Source of the DNA: Geobacter sp.
GTDB taxonomy: Bacteria > Desulfobacterota > Desulfuromonadia > Geobacterales > Geobacteraceae
Reading direction: 5' to 3'
DNA length: 64,000 nucleotides
Assembly (NCBI GenBank): GCA_003574885.1
Contig: PJFC01000001.1
Location: forward strand, 496,001 to 560,000
Shown here: positions 38,121 to 48,547 of the stretch, one piece after another
Position numbering within the stretch: the first letter of the stretch is position 1
How the letters are laid out: every line of letters begins with the position of its first letter
The notes under the pieces: generated by a model
Told to the model about the DNA's origin: nothing
The model's database searches: none
The model's input: only the letters and a program-made list of their open reading frames with translations
Made by a program: the position numbers and the translations under genes

Positions 38121-39773
38121 ATGAGCATCCAGGAGAGCAAAAAAAAGTGGCAGGAACGGGCAGAAAAGGGACTGGCCAAATCCCCGGAACGGAAGAAGGA
38201 GTTCAGCACGACATCCAACATAGAGGTGGAGCGCTGCTTCGCCCCCGGATTCGACTACCCCGGCTATGAAGAACAGCTCGGTTTCCCGGGCGACTACCCG
38301 TTCACCCGCGGGGTTCAGCCGACCATGTACCGCGGACGCTTCTGGACCATGCGCCAGTATGCGGGATTCGGTACGGCAAAGGAGTCAAACGAACGGTACA
38401 AATATCTTCTGTCCGCAGGCCAGACCGGCCTGTCAGTAGCGTTCGACCTTCCCACCCAGATGGGGTACGATTCCGATGCCTCCATGAGCCTGGGGGAAGT
38501 CGGGAAGGTCGGGGTCGCCATCGACTCCCTTGCGGACATGGAAATCCTTTTTGACGGCATTCCTCTCGACAAGGTCTCCACCTCCATGACCATCAATTCT
38601 ACGGCGGCCATCCTGCTCGCCATGTACATTGCGGTGGCGGAGAAGCAGGGGGTATCGGCGGACAAGATTTCCGGTACCATCCAGAACGACATTCTCAAGG
38701 AGTACATGGCCCGGGGCACCTATATCTATCCACCCAAAGAGTCGATGCGGATCATTACCGACATCTTTGCCTACTGCAAGGATCATGTGCCCAAATGGAA
38801 CACCATCTCCATCTCCGGTTACCACATCCGCGAGGCTGGTTCCAGCGCGGTGCAGGAGGTGGCGTTTACCCTTGCGGACGGCATCGCATACGTGGACGCT
38901 GCGATCAAGGCCGGTCTGGATGTGGACGAGTTTGCCCCCCGCCTGGCATTCTTCTTCAACGCCCACAACAACCTGCTGGAGGAGGTGGCCAAGTTCCGCG
39001 CCGCCCGTCGCATGTGGGCCCGCATCATGAAGGAGCGATTCAATGCCAAGTCTCCCAAGTCTCAGATGCTCCGCTTCCATACCCAGACTGCTGGCTGCAC
39101 CCTCACCGCCCAGCAACCGGACAACAACATCATGCGGGTTACCATCCAGGCACTTGCGGCAGTTCTCGGCGGCACCCAGTCACTCCATACCAACTCCCGC
39201 GACGAGGCCCTGGCTCTCCCCACCGAGGATTCGGTCCGGATCGCCCTCCGCACCCAGCAGGTCATTGCCTGTGAATCGGGTGTGGCCGATTCCATCGACC
39301 CCCTGGCGGGATCCTTCCTCGTTGAATCCCTGACCGATCAGATTGAGAAGGCCGCCATGGAGTACATCGAGAAAATCGACAAGCTTGGCGGGGCCGTGGA
39401 GGCCATTTCACGGGGCTTCCAGCAAAAGGAGATCCAGGACTCGGCCTATGCCTACCAGCGGGGGATCGAGACCGACGACCTGATCATCGTCGGTGTCAAC
39501 AAGTTCACGGTCGCCGAACCACCCCCTACCGGACTGCTGAAAGTGAAGGAGGAAGTGGAAATATCACAGAAAAAATCCCTTGCCGGCATGAAGGCGCAGC
39601 GGGACCAGGCAAAGGTGCAGGATGCATTGAAAGATCTCGAAACAGCCGCCAAAGGGAGCGCCAATCTGATGCCGCACATCCTTACCGCAGTCAAGGCCTA
39701 TGCAACACTGGGGGAGATTGCCAACGTCTTCCGTGACGTCTTCGGTACCCACAAGGAAACGGTGGTGCTCTAA
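38121..39773 (+). CDS. Methylmalonyl-CoA mutase, catalytic (TIM-barrel) subunit
   Basis: The product is 550 aa from ATG 38121, with GGAGA 8 bases upstream; an ATG at 38106 overlaps that site. Family blocks are [63 protein letters not shown] and GCTLTAQQP. It ends about where the substrate-binding domain ends and lacks the C-terminal cobalamin-binding domain (no DxHxxG). It must pair with a separate B12-binding subunit, which is not in the window. It interconverts R-methylmalonyl-CoA and succinyl-CoA. Confidence 0.92.
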   Translation: MSIQESKKKWQERAEKGLAKSPERKKEFSTTSNIEVERCFAPGFDYPGYEEQLGFPGDYPFTRGVQPTMYRGRFWTMRQYAGFGTAKESNERYKYLLSAGQTGLSVAFDLPTQMGYDSDASMSLGEVGKVGVAIDSLADMEILFDGIPLDKVSTSMTINSTAAILLAMYIAVAEKQGVSADKISGTIQNDILKEYMARGTYIYPPKESMRIITDIFAYCKDHVPKWNTISISGYHIREAGSSAVQEVAFTLADGIAYVDAAIKAGLDVDEFAPRLAFFFNAHNNLLEEVAKFRAARRMWARIMKERFNAKSPKSQMLRFHTQTAGCTLTAQQPDNNIMRVTIQALAAVLGGTQSLHTNSRDEALALPTEDSVRIALRTQQVIACESGVADSIDPLAGSFLVESLTDQIEKAAMEYIEKIDKLGGAVEAISRGFQQKEIQDSAYAYQRGIETDDLIIVGVNKFTVAEPPPTGLLKVKEEVEISQKKSLAGMKAQRDQAKVQDALKDLETAAKGSANLMPHILTAVKAYATLGEIANVFRDVFGTHKETVVL

Positions 39774-39847
39774 CTTGATTGTTGCGGAAAATTAGACGAG
39801 TTGTAACATCGTTGACGCACTATCCATCTATAGTGGCGGAGTTAATA

Positions 39848-40252
39848 ATGCTTGAAAAAATAAATCATATCGGCATTGCGGTCCGATCTCTCGATGAGGC
39901 GATCCCTTTTTACCGGGACAGCCTTGGCATGAGCCTCGAAGGGATCGAAGTGGTGGCCGAGCAGAAGGTGCGGGTTGCTTTTTTCCAGATAGGGGAATCG
40001 AAGATTGAACTCCTGGAGCCGACGGGGGACGACAGTCCTATTGCCGGGTTTCTGGCTAGGAGCGGTCCGGGAATCCACCATGTCGCCTACGAAGTTGAGG
40101 ACATTGAGGCCTCCATCGGAAAGATCATGCAGGATGGTGCCCGCATGATCGATGCCGTCCCCCGTAATGGTGCCCACGGCACTCGGATTGCCTTCATTCA
40201 TCCCAAGAGCAGTAACGGTGTTCTTACCGAACTCTGTCAGAATGTCCACTGA
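39848..40252 (+). CDS. mce: Methylmalonyl-CoA epimerase
   Basis: The product is 134 aa from ATG 39848, which has GGAG 6 bases upstream. It is a glyoxalase/VOC-fold protein with metal ligands in INHIGIAV, IELLEP, GPGIHHVAYEV and the final TELCQ. It converts S- to R-methylmalonyl-CoA and links the carboxylase to the mutase. It lies 74 bases after the mutase gene and is the last gene of the likely operon. Confidence 0.93.
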   Translation: MLEKINHIGIAVRSLDEAIPFYRDSLGMSLEGIEVVAEQKVRVAFFQIGESKIELLEPTGDDSPIAGFLARSGPGIHHVAYEVEDIEASIGKIMQDGARMIDAVPRNGAHGTRIAFIHPKSSNGVLTELCQNVH

Positions 40253-40343
40253 TACGTCCCGTTCTGAGGAGCTTTCAGCGGGGTAACTACCCGTCTGATC
40301 GTGAATATTTTTGCGTTGCCGGATCAATGTCAAAGATTTTTCC

Positions 40344-40370
40344 TTGACTTTGGTTCGAGATAATTATAGT
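40344..40370 (+). promoter_or_regulatory. Sigma-70-type promoter of the structured leader
   Basis: TTGACT at 40344-40349, with -10 candidates TATAGT (40365-40370, 15-base spacer) or TAGTGT (17-base spacer). The surroundings are AT-rich. Transcription would start near 40377, just before the hairpin-rich stretch. Confidence 0.6.
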
Positions 40371-40567
40371 GTTTCATAAATTTTAAAACATTGTTTGCGT
40401 GATTATGTTATATGTAGCAAACAGTTGGGCAAAGATCTGCTGGTTTGGCTTTTTCACTGATAGCCGAGGGAGTCTGGCCAGGCTCAGGCTCCGCTGGTCG
40501 CTTCCAACTGTTGACATCCGGCAGTCAATGGGTTATGTTAACCCAGCTTCATCGGGCAAGGATAATA

Positions 40568-40675
40568 ATGAACCTTACACGCATGAACACAAGCCAACAG
40601 AAGTGCAACGGGAAGACCAATGTCTTGCGTCCTGCAGGACGACATTGTTCAGAGCCCTGTTTCGTCTACCCGTGA
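40568..40675 (+). CDS. Candidate 35-codon leader peptide
   Basis: ATG 40568 has AAGGA 5 bases upstream, a proper ribosome site. The 35-residue product starts MNLTRMNTSQQKC and ends CFVYP, with three cysteines, no signal peptide and a basic character. The stop TGA (40673-40675) falls in the loop of the terminator hairpin at 40653-40705, so ribosomes reaching it would disrupt the left arm. That geometry is what an attenuator would need. It may also be a chance frame: no homology is known to me. Confidence 0.35.
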   Translation: MNLTRMNTSQQKCNGKTNVLRPAGRHCSEPCFVYP

Positions 40676-40705
40676 TGTCGGGGAGCGGAGCGGGGCTTTT
40701 CTTTT
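40653..40705 (+). terminator. Terminator or attenuator of the structured leader
   Basis: AGCCCTG (40653-40659) pairs with CGGGGCT (40691-40697), with an inner CCCG/CGGG stem, followed by TTTTCTTTT. It lies 139 bases before the porin start. Confidence 0.65.
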
Positions 40706-40843
40706 GGAGGGGGATTTTAACGTACCCGAGTATTTCGGCACTCTCTTGTGAAAGGTGGTGATACCCCTAAGGATTTAAGCAGTAGGCTGCAGAATGTGAT
40801 TGATTTTATTTTGATTCCTAATCAACAACGAAGGAGGTAACAG

Positions 40844-42268
40844 ATGAGCATGAAAAAGAGACTTTTGGCTGTCGCCGCAGTATCGGCCCTGACTGTCGCA
40901 ACGGCGGTGCCTGCGCTGGCGCTGGATAACGAGTTCCACGGCCTGTTCCGGGTGCGGGGGATCATCGACAATTTCAACGATGGCGCCGGCGGCCCAGTTG
41001 GGCTGAAAAACAATCCCGGGACCAGAAGTTACATCGAGCAGCGGGCCCGCCTCATGTACATCGCCAAGGCAAACGATGACCTGAAGCTGGTGACCCACTT
41101 CGAATTCGACTCCCGCTGGGGCGACAACTCCTACGGTTCCAACGGTAGCACAAGAAACAACGGCGGCGGCATTGGCGCTGACCAGACCAACCTGGAAACC
41201 AAGAACATCTACCTGGACTTCAACATCCCCTCAACACCGGTGAATGTTAAACTCGGTATCCAGGGGTTCGACGACGGCTACAAAGGGATCATATCCAGCA
41301 CCGACGCCGCCGGCCTGGTAGCCAAAGCCAAGATGAGCTTCGGCTCCCTCGGCGGGGCCTATTTCCGGTTTGATGACGCTGTCACTGGCACTGGTGCAGC
41401 TGCTACTGCAACGGCACCTGCTAGCTATACCAACAGTTACGTTGGTGTGCCGGCATCTTCTACCACCGCAGGCAGCGTGATCCAGAATTCAACCCCCGGT
41501 TACCTGACCCGCGATCTGGTAAACCTGAATGCCAAGGTCAATGTTACCAAAGACGTGAAGGTGGGCGTTGACTATTACCTCCTCTACAGCGACGTGCTGC
41601 GCCAGACACAGAACCGCGCTAACATCCACATGGCAGGTATCAACGCCGAGGCCAAAGTCGGTCCGGCAACCGTCGACGGCTTCGTCCTCTATCAGACCGG
41701 TAGACTCGGGTCAGCCATTGGAACTGATTCACAGAAGGTCAGCGCCTTTGCAGCCAATGTGGGTGCCAAAGTGAAGGCCGGTCCCGGGACCCTGCGCGCC
41801 AATGCCCTCTATATCTCCGGCAACAGGGATAATGGGACGAGCACCCGTAACGACTTTCAGACGATCTTGGAGCGGGGTGCTACCACCCCCGGCCATGCCT
41901 TCTATGCAAGCGAGATGCAGATCATGCTCCGCAACAAGTACAACATGAGCTCCGACCGGGCGGTCGTGTTCGACCTGAATAACGGTAGCCAGGGCCTCCT
42001 TGGTGGTTTCGTCGGCTATGACCTGGCCATCGACAAGTTCTTCATGAACAGCAATCTTGGTGCGGCAGCCGTTGCCAGGAGCGCAAGGGCAGGAAGCGAC
42101 TACCTCGGTACCGAGCTTAACACCGAGATCGGCTACAAGATGTACGACAACCTGACCACGTCCGTGCAGGCCGGTTACATGCTGCTGGGCCAATACTACA
42201 AGCCTGCCAATGGCTCCTGGGCGGAGAACCCCTACACCGCCAAGCTGCAGGTTAACTACACCTTCTAA
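40844..42268 (+). CDS. Outer-membrane porin-like beta-barrel protein
   Basis: The product is 474 aa with a signal peptide (about 1-27, cleavage near ALA-LDN). The mature chain has alternating polar/aromatic strands, many Gly/Asn/Thr-rich loops, and ends LQVNYTF, the barrel C-terminal signal. It resembles the OmpJ-type major porins of Geobacter, which influence cytochrome content of the outer membrane; that is a resemblance, not an alignment. AAGGAGG lies 6 bases upstream of ATG. The gene is preceded by a structured leader and followed by a strong terminator, so it is a single-gene unit. Confidence 0.85.
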   Translation: MSMKKRLLAVAAVSALTVATAVPALALDNEFHGLFRVRGIIDNFNDGAGGPVGLKNNPGTRSYIEQRARLMYIAKANDDLKLVTHFEFDSRWGDNSYGSNGSTRNNGGGIGADQTNLETKNIYLDFNIPSTPVNVKLGIQGFDDGYKGIISSTDAAGLVAKAKMSFGSLGGAYFRFDDAVTGTGAAATATAPASYTNSYVGVPASSTTAGSVIQNSTPGYLTRDLVNLNAKVNVTKDVKVGVDYYLLYSDVLRQTQNRANIHMAGINAEAKVGPATVDGFVLYQTGRLGSAIGTDSQKVSAFAANVGAKVKAGPGTLRANALYISGNRDNGTSTRNDFQTILERGATTPGHAFYASEMQIMLRNKYNMSSDRAVVFDLNNGSQGLLGGFVGYDLAIDKFFMNSNLGAAAVARSARAGSDYLGTELNTEIGYKMYDNLTTSVQAGYMLLGQYYKPANGSWAENPYTAKLQVNYTF

Positions 42269-42280
42269 ATGACGGTAGTA

Positions 42281-42313
42281 GTGCGCCGGAGGGAACTCCG
42301 GCGCACTCTTCTT
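42281..42313 (+). terminator. Rho-independent terminator of the porin gene
   Basis: 11-bp stem GTGCGCCGGAG / CTCCGGCGCAC with loop GGAA and tail TCTTCTT. Confidence 0.9.
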
Positions 42314-42384
42314 CCGATTGACAAGGTGTGAAAAGCTGCTCTAATTATCTTCAGAGTATCAATTCTGTGAACGGAGGTTACGCC

Positions 42385-42657
42385 ATGAAGAAAGTTGCGG
42401 TTATGGTAATGGCAGCATTCATGATGTCGGCGGCGATGCCGGCTTTTGCCCAGATGACAAAGGAAGAGAAGGACCAGTGCCTGCTCGCTTCCAAGAGTTG
42501 CATGGGTGAAGTAAGCAGTATCCAGCAGAAAATGAAGAAACTGAACGCTGAGATCAAAAAAGGTAAGAAAGTTTACTCTGCCGAAGAGCTGAAGAAGCTC
42601 CAGGACAAGCTGAAAGAAGCGGAAGATATCCTTGACAAGTTGAACACCAACAACTGA
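42385..42657 (+). CDS. Small secreted coiled-coil protein
   Basis: The product is 90 aa from ATG 42385 with GGAGG 8 bases upstream. The signal peptide (about 1-22, PAFA before QMT) gives a mature protein of 68 residues, very rich in Lys and Glu, with two Cys (CLLASKSC) and a predicted long helix (about 42-86) with heptad-like Leu/Ile spacing. It is probably a periplasmic helical protein; the function is unknown. It is a single-gene unit with its own terminator. Confidence 0.82.
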   Translation: MKKVAVMVMAAFMMSAAMPAFAQMTKEEKDQCLLASKSCMGEVSSIQQKMKKLNAEIKKGKKVYSAEELKKLQDKLKEAEDILDKLNTNN

Positions 42658-42679
42658 TTTCTGCCGATTCGGTATAGAA

Positions 42680-42710
42680 GGGGGGAGAGGAAACTCTCCC
42701 CCCTTTTTTT
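42680..42710 (+). terminator. Rho-independent terminator of the small secreted protein gene
   Basis: 10-bp stem GGGGGGAGAG / CTCTCCCCCC with a GAAA loop and seven T. Confidence 0.92.
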
Positions 42711-42821
42711 ACTTGCGACGCTCATCCTTCGAATTAAACTCAGCTCCATCGTAAATGTTTTGACTTGCAGACCCCCCTTTGCCATAATCACCACGCTTGA
42801 AACCACCCGTAAGGAGTTGCC

Positions 42822-44363
42822 ATGAAAAAGTTTGCAGTTTGCCTTACCCTGCTTCTGTTATTTATCTATGTGCCTGCTGGTGGCGCGGCCCCCATAAAGG
42901 CTTATGTCAGCGAATTCTCCGTTACGGGTGGGCAGAACAAGGATGAGCTGAAAGGGGTCCTCCAGACTCTCCTTACAACGCGGATTACCAGCGATGCCGT
43001 CACTACCCTCGACAATAAAACCGGGGCCGAAGTTATTGTCAGTGGAAGTTATCTGCAGATTGGCAAGGTGTTCAGCATCGATGCCGTTGCCAGGGATGTC
43101 AGAGGGAATGTGGTGACCCGCTCTTTTGTCCAGGGTGAAAGTCAGGACGAGCTGATCGCAGCTGTCGGTAAACTGGCGCAGGTGCTGGCCGGCGGGATCG
43201 CAAAGAATTACGTGCCGACAGTGTCTTCACAACCGGTCGCGCCGGTGGCAGGGGCCGTAACGGTGCCGGTTGTGGCGCCACCGACTGATATTGTCAGACC
43301 CGTGGATATCATAAAACCGTCAACCGCTGAAAAAGCAGTTGATGCTGCCACCCAGCCGGACATAATACGGGCGGCTCCGGTTGCGAAATCTGTGGGTGGC
43401 GGATGGGTGAGCCAGCGTCTGACCGGTGTCATGAGCGGTATCGCTCTGGGAAGAACTCTGGAAAATGGCGAGCGGGAGGTCTTTGTCGCGGGGAACCGGA
43501 CCTTGAAATACTACCAGATGGGTGAAGGGCTGAAGCTTGTCGCCGAAGTCTCGACCAGCGGCGAAGAGAAGATCCTCGGCGTGGACACGGCTGACCTTGA
43601 TGGTGATGGCGTACAAGAAGTCTATCTGACGGTGCTGAGTGGCGAGTCCCTGGTTTCGCGGGTCTATCTGGCGGATGGCGCTACCCTGAAAAAGATCGCC
43701 GACAATCTTCCGTACTTCATGCGAGGGATGGCGCTGGCGGGTGGAAAGAAGAAGATTTACGTACAGCAGATGTCGTCCGATACGGATTTTTACGGAGACG
43801 TCTATGAACTTGTCAAAAGCGGCGACCGCTATGAGATGAAGAATCCCCTCAAGCTCCCCCGGTTTGCCTTTCTCTACAACTTCAACCAGTTCAAGGACCG
43901 GGAGGGGAAGACCAATTTTGTGGTCATCCATCCCGATGGCTACCTGATGGTCTACTCAGCTTCACGGGATGAATTGTGGCGGAGCAGCGACAAGTACGGG
44001 GGGTCAGAAGTCTATTTCCAACGTCCCGACCTGAGCAATTTCAGGACGACCGGTGATCCCATGCGCTGGATATTCCTCCAGCAGCGTATCACGGTTACCG
44101 GGAGCGGCGAAATAGTCGTGCCGCAGAACGGCGGATTCTGGGTTGTGGGGAATAGCCGATCCTACGGAAAGAGTGCGGTAGTTGCATTTGCATGGGATGG
44201 TTCGTCGCTTGAAGAGAGATGGAGAACCCGGCAGAGTCAGAACTATCTGGCGGACTACGCTTTCGATGAGACGCGCAAAGAGCTTGTCCTGCTTGAAGCC
44301 GTGAAGAAAGAGGGGCTTCTGGACAAGGGGGCCAGCGCGCTCTACATCAAGAAAGTAGAGTAA
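42822..44363 (+). CDS. Secreted FG-GAP/VCBS-type beta-propeller protein
   Basis: The product is 513 aa. A signal peptide (about 1-22) precedes a TolB-N/FlgO-like alpha/beta domain (about 24-130, IKAYVSEFSV...AEVIVSGSYLQIG). A Pro/Val-rich linker (about 132-190) follows, then a C-terminal propeller-like region with the calcium-type loop DTADLDGDGVQEVYLT. It is expected to be periplasmic or outer-membrane associated. The role is unknown. A TAAGGAG site lies upstream of ATG and a strong terminator follows, so it is monocistronic. Confidence 0.8.
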   Translation: MKKFAVCLTLLLLFIYVPAGGAAPIKAYVSEFSVTGGQNKDELKGVLQTLLTTRITSDAVTTLDNKTGAEVIVSGSYLQIGKVFSIDAVARDVRGNVVTRSFVQGESQDELIAAVGKLAQVLAGGIAKNYVPTVSSQPVAPVAGAVTVPVVAPPTDIVRPVDIIKPSTAEKAVDAATQPDIIRAAPVAKSVGGGWVSQRLTGVMSGIALGRTLENGEREVFVAGNRTLKYYQMGEGLKLVAEVSTSGEEKILGVDTADLDGDGVQEVYLTVLSGESLVSRVYLADGATLKKIADNLPYFMRGMALAGGKKKIYVQQMSSDTDFYGDVYELVKSGDRYEMKNPLKLPRFAFLYNFNQFKDREGKTNFVVIHPDGYLMVYSASRDELWRSSDKYGGSEVYFQRPDLSNFRTTGDPMRWIFLQQRITVTGSGEIVVPQNGGFWVVGNSRSYGKSAVVAFAWDGSSLEERWRTRQSQNYLADYAFDETRKELVLLEAVKKEGLLDKGASALYIKKVE

Positions 44364-44388
44364 GAAGTACCAACCGTTCCGAACGGTT

Positions 44389-44421
44389 CAGCGGGGATGC
44401 CCTGAAGGGTATCCCCGCTTT
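44389..44421 (+). terminator. Rho-independent terminator of the FG-GAP protein gene
   Basis: A stem AGCGGGGATGCCC / GGGTATCCCCGCT with a 5-base loop, followed by TTTC. The T-run is short. Confidence 0.7.
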
Positions 44422-44547
44422 CATTGGGGGATTTAATCGTTGACTTTCCACCGGTATATTGCTAGCATTTCAAGCGTTTTGCTGCAATCCGGAAGCATCC
44501 TGACCACGTTCTGTGCATAACATACCCAGTCTGAAAGATACGCCGAA

Positions 44548-47174
<2,627 letters not shown>

Positions 47175-47239
47175 AATATAGGTAAAAAAATTCTTGACCG
47201 GCTGGACGGAATGTAGTATAAAGTTTTTCTTGTCGCAAC

Positions 47240-47315
47240 GAGCCGCTAGCTCAGTTGGTAGAGCACCTGACTTTTAATCAGGTGGTCGTTGGTTCGATCC
47301 CAACGCGGCTCACCA
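47240..47315 (+). tRNA. tRNA-Lys (anticodon UUU)
   Basis: Acceptor GAGCCGC pairs with GCGGCTC. The D arm AGCTCAGTTGGTAGAGC, the anticodon stem CCTGA/TCAGG with loop CTTTTAA (anticodon TTT), and the T arm GTTGG-TTCGATC-CCAAC are complete. The CCA end is encoded. Confidence 0.97.
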
Positions 47316-47316
47316 T

Positions 47317-47394
<78 letters not shown>

Positions 47395-47403
47395 CAAATC
47401 AGA

Positions 47404-47437
47404 AGGCCCCGGAGTTCATCTCCGGGGCCTTTTTTTA
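47404..47437 (+). terminator. Rho-independent terminator of the tRNA pair
   Basis: 11-bp stem AGGCCCCGGAG / CTCCGGGGCCT with loop TTCAT and seven T. Bases 47438-47674 hold no gene; a weak TTGAGG...TTTAGA promoter candidate is at 47580-47608. Confidence 0.92.
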
Positions 47438-47674
47438 TTTATCGCCATGTACTTGCTTGTCTTTCGTGAATGTTCCCTGATCACATTGCGCCGAGATTAT
47501 TCCACCATTCATTCACTCAGCGCGAACGCCGCTTGCTGTGACATGATGGCATGGACCGCCCGGGTTGGGGGGATGCTGGTTGAGGCAATCTGCTTGTACA
47601 TTTTTAGAAAAAAAGGTAGTCTCACAGTCTCAGACCAACATAGTCGACATACATCACTTTATAGGAGTCTTGCC

Positions 47675-48445
47675 ATGAAACAACTTGTGAAATCTCTATC
47701 CTTTGCCTGGTTACTGGTGCTTCCTTCCCTCGGAGTGGCGGCCGGCCCGACTGCTTCCCACCCTGCTCTTGCACCCGCGACTCTTCCGGCCGCGACTCCT
47801 CCGGCTAAGGAAGACAAGGGAGACGGCGCCATCACGGGGAAAATCGTTGAAACCATGAACAGCGGTGGATACACCTATGTCAACCTGGAGAAGAACGGCA
47901 AAAAGACGTGGGTGGCTGCAGCCGAGAGCCGCGTGAAAGTAGGGCAGGAGGCGAGTTGTCCGTCCGGCATGAAAATGGACAATTTTACCAGCAAGACTCT
48001 TAAGCGCACCTTTGAGAGCATAGTCTTTTGCAATAGCCCGTTGGAAACGGTGGGAGGCAAAATGGATGCCGCACAGAAGTCTCCCGGCAGCAAAGGGGCG
48101 AAAGTCGCTTCCGCCGAGGCGATCAAGGTCGAGAAGGCAAATGGTGCCAATGCTTATACCGTTGGCGATATCTACAAGAACAAGTCCAGGCTGGACAAGA
48201 AGACGATCGTGGTGCGTGGGAAGGTGGTAAAGGTGTCGAGCGGCATCATGAACAAGAATTGGATACACCTGCAGGATGGTACCGGCAGCCAGAAAAAAGG
48301 GACCCACAACCTCGTGGTCACTTCCCAGGACCTGCCTTCCGTGGGGGATGTGGTGACTATGCAAGGTACCCTCTATAAGGACAAGGACTTTGGCAGTGGT
48401 TACAAGTATGATGTAATCGTGGAAAAGGCAACGATTCAGAAATAG
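47675..48445 (+). CDS. Secreted protein with two OB-fold domains, NrfJ-like
   Basis: The product is 256 aa from ATG 47675 with AGGAG 8 bases upstream; the longer open frame runs back through the tRNA genes and is not used. A signal peptide (about 1-22) and a Pro/Ala linker precede the first domain (about 50-120, GKIVETMNSGGYTYVNLEKNGKKTW), which resembles NrfJ-type proteins linked to nitrite reductase systems. A second OB-fold domain follows (about 160-256, VRGKVVKVSSGIMNKNWIHLQDGTG). It is probably periplasmic; the ligand is unknown. Confidence 0.82.
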   Translation: MKQLVKSLSFAWLLVLPSLGVAAGPTASHPALAPATLPAATPPAKEDKGDGAITGKIVETMNSGGYTYVNLEKNGKKTWVAAAESRVKVGQEASCPSGMKMDNFTSKTLKRTFESIVFCNSPLETVGGKMDAAQKSPGSKGAKVASAEAIKVEKANGANAYTVGDIYKNKSRLDKKTIVVRGKVVKVSSGIMNKNWIHLQDGTGSQKKGTHNLVVTSQDLPSVGDVVTMQGTLYKDKDFGSGYKYDVIVEKATIQK

Positions 48446-48547
48446 TCACAGTTTTTCTCCCAAGGTACTTTAGCTCTGTTTCGAGGATGTCAGCCCTAAC
48501 GACTTCCGTCACCGAACTCATTGTTACTGGGTGTACAGGAAATGCAG

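Larger units (their letters stand above)
40377..40705 (+). ncRNA. Candidate structured leader RNA or sRNA, about 330 nt
   Basis: This is the main content of the 590-base gap 40253-40843. Stems seen: TGTTTGC/GCAAACA (40392-40423), which competes with AACAGTTGG/CCAACTGTT (40420-40512, closing inner stems GGCT/AGCC and GGCCAG/CTGGTC); TTGAC/GTCAA (40511-40528); TGGGTTA/TAACCCA (40529-40545); and CAATGTC/GACATTG around palindrome CGTCCTGCAGGACG (40618-40647). A terminator ends it at 40705. The competing stems suggest a switch. I could not match any known riboswitch, tmRNA, 6S, SRP or RNase P consensus. The rest of the gap (40706-40843) is the porin leader with a strong ribosome site. Confidence 0.45.

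Noticed and set aside
40377-40705. Cobalamin, cyclic-di-GMP (GEMM), lysine, TPP or glycine riboswitch; tmRNA, 6S or RNase P RNA
   Set aside because: None of the conserved cores I know for these RNAs can be found in the sequence, and there is no encoded CCA end for tmRNA.
40736-40756. Sigma-54 promoter before the porin (CGGCACTCTCTTGTG)
   Set aside because: The -12 element is TTGT instead of TTGC.
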